NCBI GenBank assembly: GCA_013400115.1
Contig: VXBP01007152.1
Location: 186,001 to 250,000 of the forward strand
Reading direction: 5' to 3'
DNA length: 64,000 bases
Origin: Rhinopomastus cyanomelas
Lineage: Eukaryota > Chordata > Aves > Bucerotiformes > Rhinopomastidae
The notes under the pieces were generated by a model. That model did no database searches. It was not told the DNA's origin and was given only the letters and a program-made list of their open reading frames with translations. The position numbers and the translations under genes are program-made. Positions 10,870 to 24,014 of the stretch are shown here, one piece after another (positions within the stretch are counted from its first letter, which is position 1; the number at the start of each line of letters is the position of its first letter).

Positions 10870-12848
10870 ATCTAGAAGAGGTTAGTGGATTTCCAGTCCC
10901 AGAGCCACAAGGCTGGATGCAAATCCAGTTAGCATGGCTGGGATGCTCCCAGCAGGCAGACAGAGACTGAGGGGAGGCCTTTTTTCATGTCTTTCTGCTG
11001 TGCTGGTGTAGGAGCTTGTCAATCTCCAGCCATAGGAGCAAGTTATCTTGACATCCAGGAAACAGCTGCTAAATGGCAGAGTTGTCTTTGCATTTATATG
11101 ATGATCATTACTGGAGTGCATGAACTCAGCCTTCTGCAGATAAACTCCAAATGTGGGTGGCACCTCATTTTTCTTTACGCTCCTGCCTTCCAAAAGGGGC
11201 CTTTCAACAAACTGTGCCCTTCCTCCCCTGCTTCTCTCTTCCTTCCTCTCTCCTCCCTCCTCTCGTGCTGCTGCCGTGGGAAGTTAAATGTCACATCAGA
11301 TGAACAATTTTCCATTTTGCTCTGACAGTCGCAGGCATTTGAGGCCACCTGCAGCTCCTGTGACACCAAGTGATGGACCAGTCCAAGGGAGCACTGTCTC
11401 CCTCTCCGCTGAGCCTCGGCATGTGGCTGGCAGGTCCTGACGAGCACAGCAGCAGCCGAGTCTCTGTGCCACAGAGGTCACTCCTAGTCAGCTTAAGACA
11501 TTTCCTTGGAGGGATTTGTGGCTGAGGCTCTGAATTTAGCTTGACCTGGGCAACACAGGCTCTCAGACTACATCCACCTTCCTGCTTTCAGAAACAGAGC
11601 GGCACTCAGTAAATCACAATGGCTGCCACACAAAATAAATGGCAGAGGCAAACCACCATCATTTACTGTCGAGGTCTTCGCTGTCGGGTGGATCCACACT
11701 CAAGAGAAACCTCGCTGCAGAGCCAAGAGACAGGCACTAGGTGTGCAGCCACAGGTGGGTTTTCAGAGCAGGCTCAGAGGAGTTAGTGCACCCCAGGACA
11801 TCCCTCGGAGGTGCAGCTCCTGCTGGTGCCTGCCTACAAAAGGGGACAGGGCAGATTGTGGAGCTAGCCATGCTGTCACGTGGAGTGCTGCACAACAACA
11901 GCTAAACATCCTTTCCCCAGCACTACCAGTCACGATCCGCTCAAACACCTCTTACAAAGCTGCTTTGGGGTGGAAGAACAAAGAAAAAGCTACTTGCCTT
12001 TTTGCCTGTTTGGGTGCCTATGGCCCAGCACTACAGAGCAATCACTTCTGAAGAGAAGAATCCCTTAGAGATTGTGTCTTTCCACGGCTGTATGTAGAAT
12101 CTCTTTGCTTTTCCCCCCACAGCTGTATCAGAAAAAACACCTGATTCAATCTGATCCATTCATCTTACACTGCAAGCTCTGCCTCTCCCTTTTCACCAGC
12201 CTCTGTCTGTGTTCCACAGAGCTGGGTAATGATTTCAGGCTACAAGAGCTCAGCGCCTCCTCATTAGGAGACCACTTGTATCACAAAGCCCAATTTTGGA
12301 TACCTGGATAGAAAATATTGTCAAGGTCTCATTTATGAGGATGTCTTTAGTTCCAAGAGAAGGAGGACGTTGAGGTTCTATTTAAAAATGAGGACAACAA
12401 AGGGAATTTAGTGAAAAAGTCTACAAAGCATCAGACGTTCCATGTGCTGAGAGCCATAAAATACTTTGCCCCACTCTTTACCAAACTTATTGTTCATGGG
12501 GAATTGTATTGTGCTGCAGGTCATCTCCTAACATCCTAAAACAGCATCTTTAGGAGAGAACAGCATCTGAAAGATGGATTTATGGGGTTTAAGACATGGC
12601 CTTGTCCTCAGAGAGGAACATGTAGCTGGACCTCAGCTGCACCCGAGCAGGTTCATCTGGCATCTGTCTTCAAAGCCATCATCACTGGTTGCTGCGAGAT
12701 GTGTGCAGAAGAGGTCAAGGTGCTGTGCTGAAGGGAGGAGAAGCTTTGGCAGAGAGGCAGCAAACAGCTGGAGGCTGTGATTTCTTAAGCTGTTGCAGCA
12801 GGAATTCATCTGCCAGTCCTCCGTAACCACGAGGCTGAGGTCCATCAG
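10870..12848. other. Unique intergenic sequence
   Basis: No gene, RNA or repeat is recognised apart from a pyrimidine-rich stretch near 11220-11270. Confidence 0.4.
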
Positions 12849-13268
12849 GATCATAGAATCATTAGGGATTGGAAGGGACCTCGAAAGATCATCCAGTCAA
12901 ATGCCCCTGCCGCAGCAGGATCACCTAGACCCAGTCACACAGGAGCATGTCCAGGCGGGCTTTAAACTTCTCCAGTGAAGGCAACTCCACAGCTCCCCTG
13001 AGCACCCTGTTCCAGTGCTCTGTCACCCACACTGTGACAAAGTTCTTTCTCATATTTATGTGGAACCTGCCATGTTCCAGTTCACAGCCATTGCGCCTCA
13101 TCCTATCAATAGATGACACTGAGAAGAGCCTGTCTCCATCCTCCTGACACCCACCTCTCACATATTTATAGACATTAAAGAGGTCACCCCTCAGTCTCCT
13201 CTTCTCCAAGCTAGAGATGCCCAGCCCCCTCAGTCTCTTGTCTCCCATCTCTGCAATGGGGATGGGCA
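12849..13268 (-). mobile_element. CR1 LINE, about 420 bp 3' portion
   Basis: This is a reversed CR1 end plus the C-terminal ORF2 region. The minus strand keeps an open frame with LRGLGISSLEKRRLRGDL and RKNFVTVWVTEHWNR motifs. It belongs to the dominant family of the window and is truncated near 13268. Confidence 0.94.
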
Positions 13269-14655
13269 TAGAAAAGCTGAGCAGCTTGATATAACTGACT
13301 CAAGCAGAGATCAGAACCCCCCAGGAGATGAGAATCATGGTCACGGAGTGCGGCTAGTCCCTACCACGACAGACACCTGACTTTGGTCTGCTGCAGATGA
13401 ATAAGTAATGCATTATACAATGGATGGAAGAACTTGAAACAGACCCACGTACGACCAAGAAGGTAGAACTGATTTTTCATTAACACACTTTGCAGGTCTT
13501 CACCAGGCTTCAGCTGCTTTTTTGAATTATGAACTAGAGGAACGAGTGAAATACATGTGCTTAAACCATGATCCTAATTGAAATACGTTACGGCCAAACG
13601 GGGCACGCTCTGCACGGGCAGAGATCAGCGCGATAAGGCAGCGAACAAGATGGAGTAGCGCTTCAGAAGTGTTCAAAAGCTTTTCCCACCCGGCAGGAGT
13701 GGCTCACATTCGCAAAACATTTATTCAAGTCTTAGCTGAAAATAAATCCTTGAGCATAGCTATGCTCCTGCGAGGTTGCGGAGTGGCAGTGGCCTCTTTA
13801 ATCATTGTCCCAGACAAGCCCTAATCAGGGCAGCATATGCAGGAATGAGTGGTAGGAGGCAAGAATTCACCTCCTCAGCAGGGTGAGGTGCTGTGTGTGT
13901 CTCTTCTTTCTAATTAGAAGCTGTATTCACGCGTTAATCAGCAACACCATGATTAAGGAGGATTAAAGAGAACACTTGGACGTCTCTTCACTGATGTGGC
14001 TAAAGAGGGTTTTACTTTCTTGCAATGAATAAGGATGTTCTTCTTCTGGTAGAAGGCTGGTTTCCAAGTGTTGTTTGACTTCAACTTCGCATGCCACCAC
14101 TCGTCCATAATGCTGCAGTGAGGGAGGGCAATTCCGTTATATCCAAGACCTTCTGCCTCTTGTCACCCATTTGAGCCACTGGACCTTGGTAAACATCACT
14201 GGTCTGCTGAGGCAGTGATGAGGGACTCAGCTGTCATAGCTGAGAGGAACTTGAGAAACACTGAAGACAAAGATGATCTGAGGGAAGGTCAGAGGAATAA
14301 ACTATCTTCACCTCTGACATCAGCTTTGAGCCATCTCCTCAGTTATTCCAACACTTTAATGCCCTTCTTACCTCATCTTTTCTCTGCCAGTATAGGCTCC
14401 TAAATTGATGGGGTGAGATGATAGCAAATGAATCTGGGCTGAGTGAGAGAAGTCAGTGAAGAAACGTTCTTATAACTGATGGGAATGGACATAACCTTGC
14501 AATAGGAAGGGAGAAAACCACTGGAATTTATATCAGGATGACTCCAGAAGAGACTGAATAAAGATAGGTCGCAGAACCAGTGGGCACTTTTCCATCCAGG
14601 GCTCTCTGCCCTCCCCTAAACAAAGGGAAATGGTGCTGCACAACTGAAAAAAATA
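13269..14655. other. Unique intergenic sequence
   Basis: No gene is seen. 13500-13990 is moderately AT-rich with GCGTTAATCAGC and ATGATTAAGGAGGATTAAAG motifs, and might be regulatory. Confidence 0.4.
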
Positions 14656-15330
14656 GACTCATAGAATGGATTGGGTTGGAAGGGACCAGCAAAGGTCATC
14701 TAGTCCAACCGCCCTACAACAAGCAGGGACATCTCTAACTAGAACAGATTGCCCAGAGCCCCATGAAACATGACCTTGAGTGTCCCCAGGGATGGGGGCT
14801 CCACCACTTCTCTAGGCAGCCTGTTCCAGTGATCCCCACCCTCACATTAAAGAGCTTTTTCCTGATATCCAGCCTAAATCTTTTACAGCTTAAAACATGC
14901 CCCCTTCTGTTGCTTCATGCCCTTGTGAACGGTTCTTGCTCCGCCTTCCGAGAGGCCCCTGTCAGATATTGAACGGTGCCTATACAGGTCCCCCCAGAGT
15001 CTTCTCTTTAGGCTGAAGAAGCCAAACTCCACCAGCCTGTCTTCATAACGGAGGTGCTCCAGCCCTCTGAGCATTTTTGTGACCCTCCTCTGGACACACT
15101 CCAACAGGCTCACATCCTTCTTGTGTTGGGGGCTCCAGAACCAGACACAACCCTCCAGGTGAGGTCTCAGCAGGGCAGAGTGGAGAGGCAAAACCACCTC
15201 TCTCGATCTGCTGGCCACCCTTCTTTTGGTGCAGCCGACCACATCCTTCTCCAGGGCCCTCTCCTGAGGTGCCTGCATCACATGCTCAGCGACACCACAT
15301 CATCCCGGATGCCTTCCTGTGCCCCATATT
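14656..15330 (-). mobile_element. CR1 LINE, about 675 bp, second subfamily
   Basis: The reversed end here reads ATAGAATGGATTGGGTTGGA followed by AACAAGCAGGGACATC. This marks a subfamily distinct from the dominant one and shared with 22698-22965 and the outer copy at 48678-49322. The minus strand carries the C-terminal part of ORF2, with LEGCVWFWSPQ, LLECVQRRVTKMLRGLEHL and FSLKRRLWGDL. Stops and changes show it is inactive. Confidence 0.94.
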
Positions 15331-16454
15331 GAGGGAAAACAAAAAGCTCTCTTGTTTTTCCTCCAGGAGATGAGCTCAGCTGGCATGAAATGAAACCGCT
15401 TGTCTGATGTTCTAATATTTGGAGAGAAATCCTTTCAAAAGGATGGCTGTACTGGAATTGGCTAGTCCTCCAAACACAAGAAAGGATTTAATTAAAGGTG
15501 ACAATTTAAACAGACATTTTAGTGGGTAGTGACCTCATTGCAAATCTCTGTTTCTCCACTTTCAGAACGTTGGCAGCAGGTGAGGCTGCCCTCCCAAATC
15601 AAATATTGTAACACAGCCGAAACCCTGCCACGAGAAATAGTCCTCTGAACTCTGGGGCCAGCGAGAGCCTTCATTTGCAGCTTTGAAACAAACCAGAAAT
15701 TAAAAAAAGTGGAAAAAAAAAATCAAAGCACTCGGTTCGTTTCTGGTAGAGAATTTGGATGCTGCCTCCTGCATCCACACGAAATCCTCAGCCCAGTGTT
15801 CATTAAGCAGCGATGATTCATGAGTGGCTTCTCCAGCTGAGACACAGGATGGGTTCAGCTCGGAATTGCCCGCGCTATCTGAAGGCATTAACGCCGGGGT
15901 CACAACGCAGATCATGGTGGGTATTTTGAAGCTGCCTGCTCTGCAAAGTTAAGAGCTGACTTCAGCCGAGCTCCTGACAGTGCAGGAGTAAGCAACAGGA
16001 ATCCAGCGCCGCACTGTATCGTGTGGGATTGCTCGGGGCAGAAACCACCAGCGTCTTTAATTCCTCTTGGTATTGTACAGGGGGGAAAATAGCGGTGGCA
16101 ATAATAGGCTGTGGCTCACAAAGTGCTGCCAGGCTGGAGTCCTTTGCAATGGCACCTAAGTGTTAGCACACGGTCACCACGACTTCTGGAAATTAGAGGT
16201 TTTCAAAGGGCACAGATCCCACACTGAGATGCTGTTAGCAGTCAGTATCCAGCCTGAACATCAGCTGGGCCTTCAGCACACCTTTGTGTTGCACTAACAG
16301 ACATTCAGTCTCAGCCACCAGCACTACAGGAGTGACTCTCTGAACTGGAATCTTACGGTGAGTACTGGAGATCTACCGTAGCGTCGGGAAGCCTGTCTAC
16401 GTCAGGTTGATGCTTCCAGCACGGGCAACAGTAGACAAGGTCTGATGAAGGGCA
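15331..16454. other. Unique intergenic sequence
   Basis: No gene is recognised. An A-rich run lies at 15700-15722. A patch with more CpG is seen at about 15860-16030. Confidence 0.4.
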
Positions 16455-16702
16455 AGGTGCAATGGGTGTGAGCTGGAACAGAGGAGATTCCACATCAATA
16501 TGAGAAGGAACTTCTTCCCAGTGAGGATGACAGAGCACTGGAAGGGGCTGCACAGGGGGGTTGTGGAGTCTCCTCTGGAGACCTTTCAAAACTGCCTGGA
16601 TATGTTCCTGTGCGACTTGGTCTAGGTAATTCTGCTGTGGCAGGAGGATTGGACTGGATGATCTTTTGAGGTCCTTTCTGATTCCTAATGTTCTGTGATA
16701 CA
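16455..16702 (+). mobile_element. CR1 LINE 3' portion
   Basis: The plus strand runs from GGGTGTGAGCTGGAACAGAG through AGAAGGAACTTCTTCCCAGT and the end of ORF2 to CCTAATGTTCTGTGATA. About 245 bp of the dominant family. Confidence 0.93.
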
Positions 16703-16784
16703 CATGGTCTACTGGCCCATGGCAGCGTCCACATCCCACCACTGTCACTGAAGCTGATACCCGCACGAAGCAGATTGTGTGGCT

Positions 16785-16862
16785 GCATCTATCCTGCTCT
16801 GGCAGGGGGTTCGGACTAGATGATCTTTCGAGGTCCCTTCCAACCCCTAACACTCTGTGACC
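16785..16862 (+). mobile_element. CR1 LINE 3'-end fragment
   Basis: A second short copy in the same orientation lies 80 bp downstream of the previous one. It runs TCCTGCTCTGGCAGGGGGTT to CCCCTAACACTCTGTGACC. It is either a separate insertion or a partial duplication of the neighbouring 3' end. Confidence 0.85.
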
Positions 16863-18343
16863 AACCTGCCCCCACGGCAGTACAGGTACACAGAGACAAA
16901 ATCAGGGGAGAACTGGAACTGTAGCAGAGCCTGCCAGAGGGAAGGTTAGTAAGAAGCAATTATTCACTGTTCTTGCAGCACAGGAACAAGGGATCATCAA
17001 ATGGAATCCTCAAATTGCAGAGTTAAGCAAAGAAAAATAAGTCCTTCTGCACACATTTAAATTGCAGAATACACCGCCACAGGATGATATGGGGGCCAGA
17101 AATATTCATGGCCAGGAAGAACACCCCACCTGTCAAGAGCTATTAAAAAGAAAGACTTGAACATTGCCCAAATAAGAGCAAACACTGCTACTGCCTGAAG
17201 GTGAAAGGAGAGAGAAGCTTCCTCTCCTGCTGTAATAAAAGCCTCTGCTGCTGATCACTGTTGCCCACAGAAGCCAGAGCAAAGCAGATGCTTGGTTCAC
17301 CTGAGCACAACTATTTTTGCTAAAAAAAACCCGGTTCTGTTTGTGGACTTGTCCTTTCTGGGGAGGTTCAGCACCCCCAGTTATTTTGCCAACTTAGCAA
17401 ATAATCGAATATGCCTTTGACTGCTGTTGGCCAAGAGATTGTTGTTGGCTGAATGTCCCAAGAGACCCTCCCTAGCCCAATGGCTTATTGTGACACCCGA
17501 AGATCATGTCCTACCACCAGAGCTCTCCCAGGACAGATGAACCCCACCTCAGCAGTGCTGCCTGTGTCCTTATGCAGTCAGTGCTCCTCCTCACTCCCAG
17601 GCTCTTGGTTCCTCTGTCTCAGTGCCTCTGTCCCTCAGTGCGAGCCAGCAGACTGAGAGGAGCCTGTCTCATCTTTGCAGCTGCCCAGGTCTCCGACATT
17701 TTACTGCTGTCACCATGGCTGTATCTACGCAGCATAATTCAGTGCTCCGTGGAGCTGTGTCTGAGCCAGACAGCATCTGCACTGCTGGCATCTGAGCCCC
17801 ATGCACATGACGCCCCTGGAAGCTAACACAGATTGCTCCTTACCCACCGGGCTGCTCTGCTGTCCCTCACACCTTTGCATCACGCAGACACACCTCTGGG
17901 TCCTTTTAAGCACATGGTGAAGAAGTCTAACACAGCCTGTGATCACCAGGGAGGCAATAAAGGCAAAAGACTGCAAAGAACAACCACATCAGGCAGTGCC
18001 ACGATAAGACACTGTGCTGTGCTCCCTGCCAGCCCTGGGGCAGTGAGGAGGAAGAGCAGCAAGGTTAAGGACACACCAGAAATGCAGACTTGCCAATTCA
18101 GCTGTCAGCACAGCCCCACCAGGTCCAGGGGTGAAGCCCAGCAGGGCAAGCAGCATGTCCCTCGCAGTTTCTCCCTGCATTAGCCTGAAAGTACCCCGCC
18201 AGCCTATCTGGTGCCATGCGCATCCCAGACAGTCCAGTGGGCACTTTCTGGCCATGTTAGAAGCCCACACTCAGAGATATTTTGTCTGTAGCATAGCTGA
18301 GTCACGTTTTGGGGCAGCCTCACCTCTTCCCCTCAGCCCACTG
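16863..18343. other. Unique intergenic sequence
   Basis: No gene or repeat is recognised. Open frames of about 100 codons near 17506-18183 have no visible domain. Confidence 0.4.
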
Positions 18344-19145
18344 TGGTATCACAGTATCGCAGTAATGATAAGGTTGGAAAAGACCTTAAAGATCATCCAG
18401 TCCAACCTAAATCCAAATAAACCAAGTAAACCTAATATCTAACATCTAGATCATGCCACTCAGCACCTTATCCAGCCTAACCCCGAGCACCTCCAGGGAT
18501 GGTGACTCAACCACCTCTGTGGGCAGCCCATTCCAAAACCAAATCACTCTTTCAGTGAAAAATCTTTTCCTGATGTCAAGACTAAACCTCCCCTGATGGA
18601 GCTTAAGACTATGACCTCGTGTCTTGTCTCCAGTGGCCAGGGAGAAAAGACTGACCCCTGCCTGACTACAACCACCTTTAGGTAGTTATAGACAGCGATA
18701 AGGTCACCCCTGAGCCTCCTCTTTTCCAGGCTGATCAAACCCAGCTCCCTCAGCCTCTCTTCATAGGGCTGATCTTCCAGCCCCTTTACCATTCCAGTTG
18801 CCCTTCTCTGGACTCGTTCCAGCACCTAGACGCGACACCATTTACTACCACTCTGTGGGCTCATCCATCCAACCAGTTCGTGACCCAGCATAGAATATTC
18901 CTGTCAAAGCCCCCTGCTGCCATCTTCACCAGGAGTATATCATGGGAGACTGTGTTGAATGCTTTACTGAAATCCAGGTATACCACATCCACAGCCTTCC
19001 TCTCATCGACTGGTCGAGTTACTTGATCATAGAAGGAGATCAGGTTGGTCAAGCAAGACCTACCCCTCCTAAATCCGTGTTGGCTAGNATTGTGTTGCCT
19101 TTGGAAGAGCTTGACCTCCTTTGGGCAAGGGCGAGATACTCCCAC
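18344..19145 (-). mobile_element. CR1 LINE with reverse-transcriptase remnant and internal deletion
   Basis: The 3' end is at the left (reversed ATCACAGTATCGCAGTAATG, then AAGGTTGGAAAAGACC), a third subfamily shared with 40138-40381. The minus strand from 19145 encodes reverse-transcriptase sequence: QHGFRRGRSCLTNLI, then AVDVVYLDFSKAFNTVSHD, and WVTNWLDG. About 30 bp later, near 18829, the sequence jumps straight to the C-terminal ORF2 segment (LERVQRRATGMVKGLEDQ, LRELGLISLEKRRLRGDL). Most of the palm/thumb part of ORF2 is therefore missing. One ambiguous base lies at 19088. The copy is inactive. Confidence 0.95.
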
Positions 19146-19278
19146 TAATGAGCTGATTCCTCTTAGCTGAGATCAGCTGGTGCAAGTTAGCCAGGGCCAT
19201 CCAATAGGTGCATTTGGCATGACAGCCCAGGAGGACTGGGAAAGAATAAATTCTCTGTCTCTATACCTCTAACTTTCA

Positions 19279-19445
19279 GGCTGCCCAGGGGGGTTGTGGA
19301 GTCTCCTTCTTTGGAGACATTTAAAACCCACCTGGATGTGTTCCTGTGTGACTTGGTCTAGGTGATCCTGCTATGGCCGGGGGATTGGACTAGATGATCT
19401 TTCAAGGTCCCTTCCAATCCCTAATGATTCCATGAGTCTATGAAA
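19279..19445 (+). mobile_element. CR1 LINE 3'-end fragment
   Basis: The plus strand starts AGGCTGCCCAGGGGGGTTGT, runs to ATCCCTAATGATTCCATGAG and ends with CTATG octamers. About 165 bp of the dominant family, facing the minus-strand CR1 to its left. Confidence 0.92.
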
Positions 19446-22400
19446 ATGTGGATTTCCAGCAGACCCCTTCCATGTGTCTTGAGCATTTTTGTCTGGCAAT
19501 AAAATTCCCTACAAGCATTTAGAATAAAAAATCAGAGAGGTACAGAATGCTGAGGTTTTAATCAGAAACAATTACAATTCCCACACGCTTAGAAGTACAT
19601 GAATGTAAGTCTTGTTTGCTTCCTTCAGCTAACAATATCTCCAGAGGAGCTCTTCCAACCTCGTCTATTTCTTGGCTTGCAAAGAAATAAAAATCTTGAT
19701 TGACGATCACAGGCAGATGTGAGAAAATCATCCCAATCAGAGGTACAACACTGCTGCCTGAGTAATGGGTTTCCCACCCCCATGGGAGGCAGCACATGTC
19801 GGGGGGCTGGGCTTGCTCGTCTAGCAGGCAACGCTCTGCGCTATCACATCTACATAAACAGCCGCCCGTTCACTTCATAGGGGAAGAAGAAAGCAAACGA
19901 ATAATCTCCCCCCCCCACCCCGCCCTTGTCTTTCCTCCTGTTAACATCCAGGCGTGAGCACTAGCTTGTTGCAGGTCATTTGTTTGAAGACTCTATTTGG
20001 CTCGACAGGGAGTCTAGACAGGAGCGTCTTCCGTTAATCTGACCCATCCGCATCGTTTTTCCATGCATTGAGCAAACCTGGGACAAACTGGTGCCTTGAT
20101 GGTGTAGCTCAGTCCTCCAGGTGCCTGACACAGGGGCTTTGTTGCAGAGCAGCCTGGAGGAAAGGTCCTGGTTGACCATGACAGTCTTCTCTGGGAGCAG
20201 GGGAAGAAGGGGCTCATCTTCTTGTGGAGCAGAGCTGAGACCTTTCAGGGTACCACGGCCACAGAAACTTTTCCAAATGATCAGTTAAAGGACTGGTGGA
20301 CAATTTGCTGAAGCCAGTGTGATGGGTAGTTGGGCTGACTTTTAGGGCCCCAAGATTTTGCTTTACATACAGTATAAAGGATACTTCTGTGTGAGGCACT
20401 GGGTCCTACCTCAGCCTGAGTTTGAACCGCAGTGGGACCCAAGCCCCAGTGGATCCCTTTGCTGCTTGCAAAGATCAGCAGTAACTGCAAACACATGCAG
20501 CTTACTGGCATGACTTCTCAGATGCTGTGTCACCCCCAGGCTGTTCATCGTCACCCAGAGGCACCCTCTTAGTACTTCATTGGCGGTTGTCAGTTACCAC
20601 TGCCATAAAGAGGTCACCATGTGGTTGCTTTCTGGTAATACCACCCATTTCCATGGTCCCAGCCGGTCTCTGAGTCGACAGCAGCCACCACAAACCCTCT
20701 TAGGGGTTGCCAGGGGTTCTACCCTCCCCATTCTGCATGCGCGGCCAGGAAACAGCCAGCTAAACAGGTCTCAGTGCAACCAGGCTCCTAATACTGCATC
20801 AGGAGTTCTTATAGCCACAATATCAGCCACAGAAAGATGGGCAAGCCAGGTTCATTTTAGATAAGGGACCATGAAAAAATGACAGTATGACAGACAATTC
20901 TCCACAGCTACAGCTCTACTGACAGCATGATGCAACTTCCCAGCAAGAGCTGCTCCACCAGCTCCAGAGCTTCAGCTGCTGGTGTTGCTCAGATGACACC
21001 TTCCAGGTGGGATTCTTCTCTGAGGAGAAGAGGAAATGAAAGTGATGAGAAATGTGGCTATTTCGGGATAGAGAGCTCTGGAAGTCCTGGAAGTAAGGAC
21101 TAACATGCCCACGGTGCTGCACAGTCTGGTTTGGGTTTGTGTCTTGCTTGGCTGCAAGGTGCCAAGTGCTCTCTCCACAGCGTCAGAGCACAGTGTTCAA
21201 CCTCTGCTTTCCCACCCCGGTTCTCCCCACTGCACAAACACACGCACCAAATTGTCCTCAAACTGCCAAAACCTCCTTCTAAGGGTCAGCACTTAGTCCA
21301 AACACCTGGATGTTGCAGAGGCCGTGGGACATCATCTTTCACCCGCTGCTGCAACTGAAGGGCAGCCTGCCACAGCTCCTGTGTGCCCAGTCAGGCATGG
21401 TGCTGGGTAAGAAGCCCACACCTCTCCCCTGGGCTTGCCTTATCCCTGGGCATCCCTTTGCCAAGTGCTGCCTGGAGCTGGCGTGTGCTGCTGCACCCCT
21501 GAGGGTTCACGAGCTAAAACGGACCGAGGAGGTGGCTCCAGACAAAGATATTTGGCTGCAGCTCTGAACACTCCTCTGCCGATGAAATATTTATGATGAC
21601 ATGTTGCCTAGCAATGACCAGATTGCCCTGAACAGGCAGGAGATAAAACATACTATGGGATGCAGGAACCAGGGAGAGGCTGTGAAGAGGGGAAAATAAA
21701 AAACCCCAAATCAGAGAAAAACCGGCTCAAAATATCCGGGCTCAGGACATTTTACTAGTAAGAGATGAAGAATAGATTTTGTTCAGTGAAGTGTTGGATT
21801 GGGCAGACTAATTTCAGCAGCTAGGTGGAAGGCTTACAGGGATGAAAGCAGGCAGTCAGGAAGCACTTAGCTGTTCTCTAGCAAAATGGTTTATTTTTGT
21901 CGCTGCCTGGCGATGTGTGTCCGGACAGTTCTGTTCTGTGGTGTTCTCTTGCCTCTCGCTGTCAACGTGCCAAAGCTAATTAAAGCGAGCTGGGTCTATC
22001 TGTGAAGTGGGATTTGCTGAAACAAACTAATCAGGAAGGCAAAAATAGGATTGTAGTTCTGTCATTTGGTGGGAATTGGTTGGCTGGGAAAGAGGACGGA
22101 GGGGAGAGCCGACATCGGGTGTCGTCTGTTGTGCCATCTGATGCTCCTTGTTTGTCCTGGTGGATATTTCAGAGCACTTGGATGGGGTTTTTTTCATTTC
22201 TCACCTGGTGGGTTTAATCCCATTTCCAACAAGCTGAGGAGCCAACAGGTGGGGGAGTGAGTGAGGGAGCGAGTGAGCACTTCTGAAAAGCAGCTGCTTT
22301 AAAGGAGCTGCCAGGCTGTTTGCTTTTTGATGGACCTCGGTATAAAAGAGGGAGAAAATGGAAAGAGAGAAGTTATTTTTCTGTGAAAAGAGATCATCTC

Positions 22401-22697
22401 ACGACTTCATTCGTGGCATTTGTTTGCTGGAGCCTTTGCAAAGGCCAGCTGCTAATAGATGGGCTGCTTGAGCCTTCTCATTCAATTTATCACCAGTCTT
22501 GCTGCTTTTGCAAGGGCACCATCAACCTAAGTATCTCACACATCCAGACAAGCCCCTATTATTTGACCATCCACTGCCTTACAGCCTTTATTCTTTGCAG
22601 AAGCCTGTGGGGAGGGGACGGTCGCTTGTTCCATTTTACATGTCTTCAGAGAAGGGGTGATTAAAGCTGGAAGGGAAATTTGCACCATCCAACCAGA
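19446..22697. other. Unique intergenic sequence
   Basis: No gene or transposon is recognised in about 3.2 kb. A C-rich run lies at 19908-19925 and a GAGT-rich stretch at 22253-22280. Open frames are short and featureless. Confidence 0.4.
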
Positions 22698-22970
22698 CGC
22701 AGAATGGCTTGGGTTGGAAGGGATCTCCAAACGTCATCTAGTCCAACCACCCTACAACAAGCAGGGACATCTCTAACCACAGCAGGTTGCCCAGAGCCCC
22801 ATCAATCCTGACCTTGACTATCCCCAGGGATGGGGGCTCTACCACCTCTCCTGGCAGCCTGTTCCAGGGATCCACCACCCTCACATTAAAGAACATTTTC
22901 CTAATGTCCAGCCTAAATCTACCCTTTTCCAGCTTCAAACCATGACCCCTCATCCTACCATTACATAGAC
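22698..22970 (-). mobile_element. CR1 LINE 3' portion, second subfamily
   Basis: The reversed end TGGCTTGGGTTGGAAGGGAT is followed by ACAACAAGCAGGGACATC. The minus strand encodes LEKGRFRLDIRKMFFNVRV and DPWNRLPGEVV, the final ORF2 stretch. Confidence 0.93.
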
Positions 22971-23408
22971 TGGGAGGATATTTCATTCCTTACCCCAGCT
23001 TTTTGAGCTCTTTGTTGGCCTCCTGCACCAAGAGATAGAGACTCTCTGGTGAGCTTGTTGCTTTGGGTTAACCCCCAGGAAGCCTGTGTTTAATCTCAAA
23101 TCAATGCACGTCTGATTTCAGCTCCAAGCTGGATGGCTGAGGCACAGAGAGCCTGAAGCTGTGGCCTTCAAAGCTACTGGGATCTTCCTTTTACTTCATG
23201 TTTCAATGAGCCTTAAGTGCCTAAAGTTTTTGAGGACATAAATACACTTTGGGATCCTAATGAGTGAAATGGGGGCTTCTTGGACAGAAATGCCTCACTA
23301 CCCCTTTCCTGCCCCAAGAAGGAGCTCTTTGAGGGTTTGATTTCAGAAAGTTTTACAATCCGCAGGGATTGAGTCAACCTGGGGCTCTTTGCAACAGCAG
23401 TGGGTTTG
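22971..23408. other. Unique intergenic sequence
   Basis: The first 60 bp may be a further diverged piece of the CR1 copy to the left. Otherwise nothing is recognised. Confidence 0.4.
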
Positions 23409-23548
23409 GTTCTTCTCTGGAGATGTTTAAAACTCACCTGGATGTGTTCCCTTGGTCTAGGGGATCCTGCTGTGGCAGGGGGGTTGGACTAGATGGTCTT
23501 TCCAGGTCCTTTCCAATCCCTGATGTTCTGTGATCCTGTGGTTCTGAG
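23409..23548 (+). mobile_element. CR1 LINE 3'-end fragment
   Basis: The plus strand reads TTCTCTGGAGATGTTTAAAA, then GGATCCTGCTGTGGCAGG, and ends GATGTTCTGTGATCCTGTGG. About 140 bp of the dominant family. Confidence 0.92.
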
Positions 23549-24014
23549 GAGTTTTCTTAGTGATTTTCCAGTTTTTTTGCCCCTGGCCCATTCCAAAGCA
23601 ATCCCCAGAGGCTGTAGTGGAGACCAGCACGTGGCTGAAGTCCAGTCTCAGAAGATATTGATCAACTGAGGAGAGCTCACAGAAGGGGAGTGAAAAATAT
23701 CCGGGTCTGGAAGGGGTGATTTATGGTGACAGATGAGGCAGAGACACATGGGTTGGCTAAATGACAACTAAGCAAGAAGGTACTAATAGGAAATCTATGT
23801 GAAAAAGTATAAAACATCAAGGGCAAAGATCAATGATGTCAGGTGAGTGTCGAGCAGTGTGCCAGGAGACACGTGAGCCCACTGCCTAAGTGACCTTCTG
23901 AGCCAGGATGTTGTGGCAAGCTGAGGACTGGTCTCCAGAGTGGTCAGAGGAGCTAACACGGGTCATGAATCAGCCTGGGAAGAAGAAGACAGAAAAAAAC
24001 CCTAGAAGAGTTGG
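23549..24014. other. Unique intergenic sequence
   Basis: Nothing recognised. Confidence 0.4.

Noticed and set aside
16353..16853. 166-codon minus-strand frame
   Set aside because: It runs antisense through two CR1 fragments; it is a repeat artefact.
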